The position numbers and the translations under genes are program-made. 11,547 nt of DNA from CAYLUN01 sp964386865 (GTDB taxonomy: Bacteria; Verrucomicrobiota; Kiritimatiellia; RFP12; UBA1067), in NCBI GenBank assembly GCA_964386865.1, contig CAYLUN010000137.1, positions 1 through 11,547 of the forward strand, in the 5' to 3' direction. The notes under the pieces are model-generated. The model saw only the letters and a program-made list of their open reading frames with translations, was not told the origin of the DNA and made no database searches. This document shows, in pieces, positions 6,001 to 11,547 of this stretch (position 1 is its first letter; every line of letters begins with the position of its first letter).

Positions 6001-7764
6001 ATGAAAAGCAAGACAGCAGCGGAAACGGCAACGGAAGCGGCGCAATCCAGTAGAACCGGCGCGCAGTGCGTCATCGACAGCCTGGTCGACGCGGGGTGCG
6101 AGGTTCTTTTCGGCTATCCGGGCGGCGCGGTCTTGGACATTTTCAACTGCATTTACGACGCGCCGCTGCACTTCGTGCTGACCCGCCACGAGCAGGGCGC
6201 CGTGCACATGGCGGACGGCTATGCGCGGGCCACGGGCAAGTGCGGGTGCTGCCTTGTGACCTCGGGGCCCGGCGCGACCAACACCGTGACCGGGCTGGCT
6301 ACCGCCTATATGGACGGCATACCGCTGGTGTGCATCACGGGCCAGGTTCCGCTGCACCTGATCGGAAACGACGCGTTTCAGGAGGCCGACGTGATCGGCA
6401 TCACGCGGCCGGTGACAAAACATAATTTTCTTGTGCGCGACGCGGACGAGCTGCCGGAGATCATCGCCAAGGCGTTCTACATCGCCACGACCGGCAAGCC
6501 CGGGCCGGTGGTGATCGACATCCCGAAGAACGTCCAGAAGCAGAAGACGGCGAAGCGCACGCCGGCGTGCATCTCGATGCGCGCGTATCACCCGGACGTG
6601 GAGGCCGACCCCGCGGCGATCGCGCGGCTGGCGGAGCTGATCAACCAGTCGTCGCGGCCGCTGCTGTACGTGGGCGGCGGCGCGATCAACGGCGACGCGT
6701 CGGCGGAACTGGCCGAGCTGGCGCACAAGGCGAACATCCCGGTGACCACGACCCTGATGGCGATGGGCGCGTTTCCGGATGACGACCCGCTGTCGGTGCG
6801 TATGCTGGGCATGCACGGCAGCGTGGCGGCGAACTACGCGGTGGATCACTGCGACCTGCTGATCTCGGTGGGGGCCCGGTTCGACGACCGTGTGACCGGG
6901 AAGATCTCGTCGTTCGCGACGCGCGCGACGATCGTGCACATCGACATCGACCGCTCGTCGATCGGCAAGAGCGTGCGTGCCGACTTGGGCGTGCAGGGTT
7001 ACGTGAAGCCGGTCTTGGCCGCGCTGCTGCCGCTGGTCAAAGAGGCGCGCCACGACGAGTGGCTGGAGCAGGTCAGCCGGTGGAAGGACCGCTTCCCCTT
7101 CGTTTACGGCCAGCAGGGCGGCGACATCATGCCGCAGTACGTGATCGAGCAGATCTATGAGGTCAGCAAGGGCGAGGCGGTGGTCGTGACCGACGTGGGC
7201 CAGCACCAGATGTGGGCCACGCAGTACTTCCGCTACACGCGGCCGCGCAACTTCATCTCGTCGGGCGGTCTCGGCACGATGGGTTTTGGCCTGCCCGCGT
7301 GCATCGGCGCGCAGCTCGGGCGCAAGGACGACCTGGTGGTGTGCATCACCGGAGACGGCGGCGTACAGATGAACTTCCAGGAGCTGGTGGTGGCCGTGGA
7401 GCACCGGCTGCCGATCGTGGTGGTGATCATCAACAACGGCTTTCTCGGCATGGTGCGCCAATGGCAGGAGCTGTTCTACGGCAACCGCTACTCGGGCGTG
7501 ATGCTGAGCCAGTCGGGCCGCCAGCCGAACGAGCAGGTCGCAGAGAAGCCCGTGTACCTGCCGGACTTCGTGAAGATGGCGGAGGCGCACGGCGCGTGCG
7601 CGCGGCGCGTCATGAAGCCGGAGGAGGTGGCTCCCGCGCTGAAGGAGGCGTTCGAGAGCCGCAAGACGTGGGTGATCGAGTGCATCGTGTCGCCCGAGGC
7701 CAACGTGTTCCCCATGATCCCGCCCGGCGCGCACGTGGCGGAGATGATCAACCGGACGGTTTAG
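6001..7764 (+). CDS. ilvB: Acetolactate synthase, large (catalytic) subunit
   Basis: This is the ThDP/FAD-dependent enzyme that condenses two pyruvates to acetolactate, or pyruvate and 2-oxobutyrate to acetohydroxybutyrate. It is the first common step of Val, Leu and Ile synthesis. It has 587 residues, the usual length. The N-terminal domain has GYPGGAVLDIF and TRHEQGAVHMADGYARA with catalytic Glu64. The central FAD-associated domain has PLLYVGGGA and MLGMHGSVAAN. The C-terminal ThDP motif is GDG (451-453) through NN (478-479), followed by GMVRQWQELFY. The start at 6001 follows GAGGG at 5992-5996. In-frame GTG 5956 and ATG 5965 would add an extension translated from the upstream hairpin and are less likely. 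It heads an ilvB-ilvN-aroE cluster behind a putative attenuator. Confidence 0.96.
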   Translation: MKSKTAAETATEAAQSSRTGAQCVIDSLVDAGCEVLFGYPGGAVLDIFNCIYDAPLHFVLTRHEQGAVHMADGYARATGKCGCCLVTSGPGATNTVTGLATAYMDGIPLVCITGQVPLHLIGNDAFQEADVIGITRPVTKHNFLVRDADELPEIIAKAFYIATTGKPGPVVIDIPKNVQKQKTAKRTPACISMRAYHPDVEADPAAIARLAELINQSSRPLLYVGGGAINGDASAELAELAHKANIPVTTTLMAMGAFPDDDPLSVRMLGMHGSVAANYAVDHCDLLISVGARFDDRVTGKISSFATRATIVHIDIDRSSIGKSVRADLGVQGYVKPVLAALLPLVKEARHDEWLEQVSRWKDRFPFVYGQQGGDIMPQYVIEQIYEVSKGEAVVVTDVGQHQMWATQYFRYTRPRNFISSGGLGTMGFGLPACIGAQLGRKDDLVVCITGDGGVQMNFQELVVAVEHRLPIVVVIINNGFLGMVRQWQELFYGNRYSGVMLSQSGRQPNEQVAEKPVYLPDFVKMAEAHGACARRVMKPEEVAPALKEAFESRKTWVIECIVSPEANVFPMIPPGAHVAEMINRTV

Positions 7765-7776
7765 AAATCAGGTGTT

Positions 7777-7839
7777 TAGGCTGTAGGCTGTAGGCTATAG
7801 GCTGTAGGCTGTAGGCTATAGGCTGTAGGCTGTAGGCTC
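7777..7839. repeat. Nine tandem heptamers (TAGGCTG type) between ilvB and ilvN
   Basis: Nine contiguous 7-bp units of TAGGCTN run from 7777 to 7839, with a degenerate tenth (TAGGGCG) after them. The seventh base follows the order G,G,A,G,G,A,G,G,C, which gives a 21-bp higher-order period repeated three times. Because 7 is not a multiple of 3, TAG stops fall in all three forward frames. The array fills most of the 110-bp spacer. It lacks the long spacers of a CRISPR and has little self-complementarity. Confidence 0.9.
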
Positions 7840-7874
7840 TAGGGCGATAGAGGCCAGGAAGTGAGAACGAGAGT

Positions 7875-8375
7875 ATGAAGCACATCATCAACTGTCTTGT
7901 GGAGAACCAGCCGGGCGTGCTCGCGCGGATCGTGGGCCTGATCTCGGGCCGCGGCTACAACATCGAGACGCTCAACGTCGGGCCGACGGCCGACCCCACG
8001 GTGTCCAAAATGACGATCGTGGTGCCGGGCGACGCGCACGTGATCGCGCAGGTCACGCACCAGCTATCGAAGCAGATCGACGTGATCGAGGTGGTCAACA
8101 TGACCAACCGCCGCCACATCAACCGCGAGATGATCCTCGTGCGGGTGGCGGTGAAGGATCACCACAGCCGCGTGGAGGTGGTGGACCTAGCCTCGCTGTT
8201 CACGGCCCGCGTGGTGGCGGTGCAGGAGGACTCGGTGACCATTCAGATGGTGGGCAACCAGGAGACGGTGGCCGACTTCCTGCGGCTGCTGAAGCCGTAT
8301 GAGATCATCGACATCTCGCGCTCCGGCGTGATCGCCGTTGGCCGCGAAGTCGTGGAGCACGAAGGCGCGAAGTGA
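7875..8375 (+). CDS. ilvN: Acetolactate synthase, small (regulatory) subunit
   Basis: This 166-residue protein matches the IlvN/IlvH family over its length. The N-terminal ACT domain (residues 2 to about 75) reads HIINCLVENQPGVLARIVGL and GRGYNIETLNVGPT, then the C-terminal domain runs through REMILVRVAV to DISRSGVIAVGRE. Asn11, Gly14 and Asn29 sit where valine feedback residues occur in E. coli IlvH, so valine inhibition is likely retained. The subunit activates and regulates IlvB. The start lies 110 bp after the ilvB stop, past the heptamer array, with AGGAA/GAGAG purine stretches ahead of the ATG. aroE follows after 22 bp, so co-transcription is probable. The name ilvH would serve equally well. 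Confidence 0.95.
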   Translation: MKHIINCLVENQPGVLARIVGLISGRGYNIETLNVGPTADPTVSKMTIVVPGDAHVIAQVTHQLSKQIDVIEVVNMTNRRHINREMILVRVAVKDHHSRVEVVDLASLFTARVVAVQEDSVTIQMVGNQETVADFLRLLKPYEIIDISRSGVIAVGREVVEHEGAK

Positions 8376-8397
8376 CGCGCGGAAAAGGACGGTTAGC

Positions 8398-9264
8398 ATG
8401 GGGCGTTCCTATCGGTTCGGGCTGTTCGGACATCCCGTGAAGCACTCGCTCTCGCCAGTGATGCACGGGGCTTCATTTCAGTCGCTGGGCCTGCAGGCGG
8501 AGTATGTCTGTTTCGACGTGCCGCCCGACGAGCTGGCCGCGCGGCTGGAGTCGTGCCGGCGCGAGGGTTTCAACGGCCTGAACGTGACGATCCCGCACAA
8601 GGAGGCGGTCGTGCCGCTGATGACCAAGCTCGATGCGTCGGCCCGCCTCTTTGGCGCGGTCAACACCGTCCGCATCGACTCCCACGGGTTCACGGGGTAC
8701 AACACGGACGCGCTGGGCTTTCTGACCGATCTCAAGGAGAGCCGCAACGTGACGCCCGACGGGCGCCGCGTGCTGATCGTCGGCTGCGGAGGCGCGGGCC
8801 GCGCGCTGGCGATCGCCTGCGCGCGCGAAGGCGCGATCCAGATCGGCCTCGCCGACAAGATACTGTCGAAGGCGCGGGTGTTGGGTGAGGAGATTGCCGA
8901 GCGCCTGCCAGATGCCATTACGCAGGTGGACGTGTTGTCGGGCGACCCGGATGTCTGGGCGCGCTTCGGGCGCGAGTGCGACCTGCTCGTGCACTGCACG
9001 TCGGCGGGCCTGCATGCGGGCGACGCGTCGCCGATACCGGCCGAGGCGTTTCACGAGGGGCAGCTTCTGTACGATTTGGTCTACACGGCCCGCTTGACGC
9101 CGACCATGCGCGCGGCGCTGGCGGCGGGGGCGGACGCGCTCAACGGCATCGGCATGCTGATGCATCAGGGCGCGGCGGCCTTCAACATCTGGACCGGCCT
9201 GACGGCCGACACGCGGGCCATGCGCGCCGCACTCGAGGCCAAGGTCTACGCGGCGGAGGGGTGA
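8398..9264 (+). CDS. aroE: Shikimate dehydrogenase
   Basis: AroE reduces 3-dehydroshikimate to shikimate in aromatic amino acid synthesis. The protein has 288 residues, normal for the family. Shikimate-binding positions are clear: HSLSP (Ser17, Ser19), NVTIPHK with catalytic Lys68, GAVNT with Asn89, and YNTD with Asp104. The nucleotide fold has GCGGAGRA at 129-136, and the C-terminal GIGMLMHQGAAAFNIWTG is diagnostic. After the second Rossmann strand the usual NRT motif of NADP-dependent AroE is replaced by ADK (152-154). Asp153 there suggests possible NAD(H) use. The ATG at 8398 follows AAGGA at 8385-8389. An in-frame upstream extension overlaps ilvN and is rejected. The gene lies 22 bp after ilvN. 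Confidence 0.94.
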   Translation: MGRSYRFGLFGHPVKHSLSPVMHGASFQSLGLQAEYVCFDVPPDELAARLESCRREGFNGLNVTIPHKEAVVPLMTKLDASARLFGAVNTVRIDSHGFTGYNTDALGFLTDLKESRNVTPDGRRVLIVGCGGAGRALAIACAREGAIQIGLADKILSKARVLGEEIAERLPDAITQVDVLSGDPDVWARFGRECDLLVHCTSAGLHAGDASPIPAEAFHEGQLLYDLVYTARLTPTMRAALAAGADALNGIGMLMHQGAAAFNIWTGLTADTRAMRAALEAKVYAAEG

Positions 9265-9306
9265 GCGGCCGGCGCGAACGGAGGGGTTCGGCTGGGGTCG
9301 TTGTAC

Positions 9307-9366
9307 GTTGTTCCGGCTTCAGCCGGCCCCGGACCAAGTCTGCGGGCCGCCTGAAGGCGGTACAAC
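9307..9366. repeat. 60-bp paired-hairpin (REP/BIME-like) element
   Basis: The element is bounded by 20-bp imperfect inverted ends, GTTGTTCCGGCTTCAGCCGG (9307-9326) and the complement of 9347-9366, matching at 17 of 20 positions. Each end contains its own hairpin: CCGGCT-TC-AGCCGG (9313-9326) and CCGCCT-GA-AGGCGG (9347-9360). The two base differences between the hairpins compensate each other, so both stems are kept. It occupies the spacer between aroE and the beta-propeller gene. No T-run follows either stem. Confidence 0.75.
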
Positions 9367-9424
9367 AAACGGAAGCGTTTGCCTCCGGGAGTGCGGGTTG
9401 TTCGTAAAACAGGGGGAAGCAGGC

Positions 9425-10945
9425 ATGTTGCGAGTCATGGCCAGCTTCGTGATCGTAACGTGGTTGGGCCCTCTGCCGGGGTCGGCTGGGGACGGCGCGC
9501 GCTGGGGCGGGGGTGAGTCGCCGAACAGCGTGTCGTCGGCCTACGGCCTGCCCGAGTCGCTGGAGGGCGTGGCGCCCGCGTGGGAGCTCAAGCTCGGAAC
9601 CCACCAGTATTCGGTTCCGACGGTGGACCGCGGCCGCGTCTATCTCGGGATCAACGATGCCGGCGTCGTGCGCGACGGCTACCGGCCGAACGGCGGCGGC
9701 GCCGTGCGCTGCGTGGAGCTGGCAACGGGCCGGGCGGTGTGGGAACTGCCGATCCCGCGTTTCCTGGAGGGAGTCAAAGAGCCCTACCATTTCGACCAGT
9801 GGAAGTGCGGGGTCTGTTCGGGGCCGCTGGTGGCGGGTGACCGCGTCTATGTGGTCGGCAATCGCGGAGACGTGCTCGGCCTCGACCGCAACGGCCAGGC
9901 GGACGGCAACGGCGGGCCGTTCTTGGACGAGCTGGCCTATATGGGCCTATCGGGATCAAACGCGGTTCTGGAGGCGTCGGACGGGGACATTCTCTGGCGG
10001 TTCGACCTGCTCAAGGAACTCGGCGTGTTGCCGCACGACACCTGCGCCGGCACGGTGCTGCTGGCTGACGGATTGCTCTATGTGGGCACCGGGAACGGCG
10101 TGGACGGCAGGCATCGTGCGTGTCCCCGGCCAGACGCGCCGATGCTGATCGTGCTCGACGCCCAGACGGGGCGGCTCGTGGCCTACGATGACGAGAAGAC
10201 CGGGCGGCGCATGCTTCACGGGAGTTGGACCTCGCCCTGTTTGGGTGAGGCTGACGGCAAGAAGGTCGTGTTCATGGCGGGAGGGGACGGGTTCCTCTAT
10301 GCGTTCGCGGTTCCTGCGGCGGCATCTGGCGGGCCCGTGCAAACCTTGCGCAAGGTGTGGTCGGCGGATTGCAACCCGCCGCATTTCCGTATGAAAGACG
10401 GCCAGCCTCTGGCCTATTCGGCGTGGAACCATCGGACTGCGGATGGGCCGAGCGAGCCGACCGCGACGCCGGTCTTCGACGGCGGACGCGTGTACGTGGC
10501 CGTCGGACAGAGCCCGCTGCACGGGCTGGGCAAGGGATGCCTGACGTGCTTCGACGCGGCGACGGGCGCGGTGGTGTGGCGCACGGAGCGCCTCGACCGC
10601 ACGCTCGCGACCGCGGCGTTGCACGGAGGCGTGATCTACCTGCCCGACGGCGCGGGCGCGCTGCACGCCTTCGACGCGGCGACGGGCGCGACGCTCTGGA
10701 CGCACGACCTCGAGGCACCGGTAAACTACGCGAATGCGCGGGTGGCGGACGGCAAGGTGTACGTGGGTACGGAGCGGGGCGACTTCTGGGTGTTCCGGGC
10801 TGGCCGCGAGAAGGCGGTGCTGTCTCATACGCGACTGCCCAGCCCGCCGGTGAGCGTGGCGGCGGAAGGCGGGTGGCTGCTGGTGCCCATGCAGAACCGC
10901 CTGAGCGCGTACGGGAATGGGGCTCAGGTTTCAATCCCGAGATAG
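9425..10945 (+). CDS. Exported PQQ-like beta-propeller protein
   Basis: This 506-residue protein starts with a short hydrophobic signal (ASFVIVTWLGPLPGSAG) and is probably secreted. Propeller-blade signatures recur: VELATGRAVWELPI (about 97-110), LEASDGDILWRFDL (182-195), LDAQTGRLVAYD (244-255), FDAATGAVVWRTE (376-388) and FDAATGATLWTHDL (416-429). These are the A-x-x-G-x-x-x-W type of PQQ_2/WD-like repeats. A segment FDQWKCGVCSGPLVAGDRVY leads to a Ca-loop-like DRNGQADGNGGPF (154-166). Such proteins are common in PVC genomes, often without proven PQQ binding or activity. BamB-like scaffolding is an alternative role. The start follows AGGGGGAAG with good spacing. The 3' end overlaps hicA by 22 bp on the other strand. 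Confidence 0.82.
   Translation: MLRVMASFVIVTWLGPLPGSAGDGARWGGGESPNSVSSAYGLPESLEGVAPAWELKLGTHQYSVPTVDRGRVYLGINDAGVVRDGYRPNGGGAVRCVELATGRAVWELPIPRFLEGVKEPYHFDQWKCGVCSGPLVAGDRVYVVGNRGDVLGLDRNGQADGNGGPFLDELAYMGLSGSNAVLEASDGDILWRFDLLKELGVLPHDTCAGTVLLADGLLYVGTGNGVDGRHRACPRPDAPMLIVLDAQTGRLVAYDDEKTGRRMLHGSWTSPCLGEADGKKVVFMAGGDGFLYAFAVPAAASGGPVQTLRKVWSADCNPPHFRMKDGQPLAYSAWNHRTADGPSEPTATPVFDGGRVYVAVGQSPLHGLGKGCLTCFDAATGAVVWRTERLDRTLATAALHGGVIYLPDGAGALHAFDAATGATLWTHDLEAPVNYANARVADGKVYVGTERGDFWVFRAGREKAVLSHTRLPSPPVSVAAEGGWLLVPMQNRLSAYGNGAQVSIPR
10550..10690 (+). repeat. Exact repeat of blade motif DNA, 120 bp apart
   Basis: A 21-bp stretch encoding FDAATGA occurs identically at 10550-10570 and 10670-10690, exactly 40 codons apart. 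The third-base identity suggests recent duplication of one propeller blade or local conversion. Confidence 0.6.
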
Positions 10946-11106
10946 CGCAGGATATGCTTGGCGAGGTGCTCGTCGATCTCGCTGTGCCGGGGTGCCGGCT
11001 GTTTCTTGCCCGTCTTGCCGTTCGAGAAGATGTCGTGGTTGCCGCCGGAGCGGAGCAAGACGCAGCCCTCCTGCTGAAGGCGCCGAAGCAACTCGCGCCG
11101 CTTCAT
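10924..11106 (-). CDS. hicA: HicA-family toxin (mRNA interferase)
   Basis: This 60-residue protein is typical of HicA in size and sequence. It has an N-terminal helix (MKRRELLRRLQQEGCVLLR), then GGNHDIF with the catalytic-type His24, then PRHSEIDEHLAKHILRYLGI. HicA toxins have a double-stranded-RNA-binding-like fold and cleave mRNA. The ATG overlaps the stop of the upstream antitoxin gene by four bases (ATGA, 11106-11103), implying translational coupling. The 3' end overlaps the tail of the beta-propeller gene by 22 bp, with no terminator between them. The identification is confident. Whether it is active is not shown by sequence. Confidence 0.9.
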   Translation of the reverse strand: MKRRELLRRLQQEGCVLLRSGGNHDIFSNGKTGKKQPAPRHSEIDEHLAKHILRYLGIET

Positions 11107-11462
11107 GCCAGCGCCACTTCTCGGATCTGGTAGTTGTCCGGAACCTCGTCAAGCGCCATCAAGAGATAGGCCTCGCGGATGTTCTGCTCCAGTTCCTCCA
11201 ACGTCCGCCCCTGCGTCATGATCTCCGGATGTTCGAGGAGTTTGCCCAGCCAGAACTTCTCGCTTCTCCAGTACACGAGTGTCATCTTGCTGAATGCCGA
11301 CGGGCTTGCTACCGCCGCGTGCGTGGAGGACTGCGCGGCCGCGTTTTCGAGGAGGTTCAGCAGGAACGTTTTCTGTGACACACGCTGAGCATGGCGCTGG
11401 GTCTCGACCCATTCGTAAAGCGCTTCCGGCACCTCCCGAACACAGAGTTGTTTGTTAGGCAT
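11103..11462 (-). CDS. hicB: HicB-family antitoxin with N-terminal ribbon-helix-helix domain
   Basis: This 119-residue protein has two parts. Residues 4-45 (KQLCVREVPEALYEWVETQ and VSQKTFLLNLLENA) look like an Arc/FitA-type ribbon-helix-helix DNA-binding domain: a strand, then two helices. After a linker (about 45-57), residues 60-119 match the HicB core (LVYWRSEKFWLGKLLEHPEI, MTQGRTLEELEQNIREAY, DEVPDN), which folds as a partial RNase H and binds HicA. In typical two-domain HicB proteins the DNA-binding part is C-terminal, so the order here is reversed. An internal ATG at 11285 would give the 60-residue core alone. The start at 11462 follows GAAAGG with good spacing. It precedes and overlaps hicA and probably represses its own promoter. 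Confidence 0.85.
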   Translation of the reverse strand: MPNKQLCVREVPEALYEWVETQRHAQRVSQKTFLLNLLENAAAQSSTHAAVASPSAFSKMTLVYWRSEKFWLGKLLEHPEIMTQGRTLEELEQNIREAYLLMALDEVPDNYQIREVALA

Positions 11463-11480
11463 GTGCGACCTTTCGTTGAA

Positions 11481-11507
11481 AACTGTAGCAACGGTAGCAT
11501 GTGTAGC
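11481..11507 (-). repeat. Three contiguous 9-bp direct repeats, candidate hicBA operator
   Basis: On the minus strand GCTACACAT (11507-11499), GCTACCGTT (11498-11490) and GCTACAGTT (11489-11481) are back to back with no spacing. They cover the -10 region and the presumed start of transcription. Ribbon-helix-helix repressors commonly bind short tandem sites, so this is a plausible autoregulatory operator. Confidence 0.55.
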
Positions 11508-11520
11508 TGGAAGCTGTCAA
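11491..11520 (-). promoter_or_regulatory. Promoter of the hicBA operon
   Basis: On the minus strand TTGACA (11520-11515), an 18-bp spacer and TACCGT (11496-11491) are preceded by TGC, which makes an extended -10. The start of hicB lies 28 bp after the -10, leaving room for the visible ribosome-binding site. Confidence 0.6.
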
Positions 11521-11523
11521 CAG

Positions 11524-11540
11524 TTTGGCACAAAGCCAAA
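11524..11540. other. Inverted repeat upstream of the hicBA promoter
   Basis: TTTGGC (11524-11529) and GCCAAA (11535-11540) flank ACAAA, giving 6-bp arms just upstream of the -35. It could be a regulator site or the end of a terminator from a gene beyond the window. Confidence 0.4.
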
Positions 11541-11547
11541 AATCAGG

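Noticed and set aside
5875..7734. Minus-strand open frame (619 codons) opposite ilvB
   Set aside because: It is rich in His, Arg, Ala and Val without recognisable domains, which is the expected mirror of the clear ilvB coding sequence.
7777..7839. CRISPR array
   Set aside because: The units are 7 bp and contiguous, without spacers, and no cas genes are nearby.
9307..9366. Rho-independent terminator after aroE
   Set aside because: Neither hairpin is followed by a T-run on either strand. The symmetric inverted ends fit a repeat element better.
1..11547. tRNA, rRNA or insertion sequence
   Set aside because: No cloverleaf-like or rRNA-like sequence, and no transposase-like protein, was seen on either strand by reading.

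Overview
The window is a GC-rich bacterial chromosome segment, with G/C at most third codon positions. It looks like a PVC-group organism, possibly Kiritimatiellota or another Verrucomicrobiota relative. This placement is an impression only: it rests on the style of the PQQ-like beta-propeller protein, the WPL/FPL-rich lipoproteins, and intergenic spacers full of heptamer repeats and small palindromes. No rRNA or marker gene is present to confirm it.

Layout. Bases 1-1274 (minus) hold most of a radical SAM protein with a B12-binding-like N-terminus, running off the left edge. Bases 1348-3906 and 3970-5649 (minus) hold two tandem paralogous lipoproteins of a family I do not recognise. They share N- and C-terminal regions but differ in copy number of a 92-residue repeat: four exact-length copies in the first and one in the second. 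Each has a TTGACA promoter ending 6 nt before the ATG, suggesting leaderless mRNAs.

Bases 5650-6000 contain no large gene. They hold divergent promoters, a small leader ORF rich in Leu and Val codons, an antiterminator/terminator pair and a second hairpin. Together these read as a transcription attenuator for the genes that follow: ilvB (6001-7764), ilvN (7875-8375) and aroE (8398-9264). These encode both subunits of acetolactate synthase (branched-chain amino acid synthesis) and shikimate dehydrogenase (aromatic synthesis). A heptamer tandem repeat lies between ilvB and ilvN, and a 60-bp paired-hairpin element follows aroE.

Bases 9425-10945 (plus) encode an exported PQQ-like beta-propeller protein. 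Its 3' end overlaps, tail to tail, a hicBA-type toxin-antitoxin operon (10924-11462, minus). The antitoxin has an unusual order, with a ribbon-helix-helix domain before the HicB core. Its promoter carries three contiguous 9-bp repeats that could be its operator.

The most interesting items are the putative ilv attenuator, the repeat-expanded lipoprotein pair with leaderless promoters, and the inverted-architecture HicB with its candidate operator.
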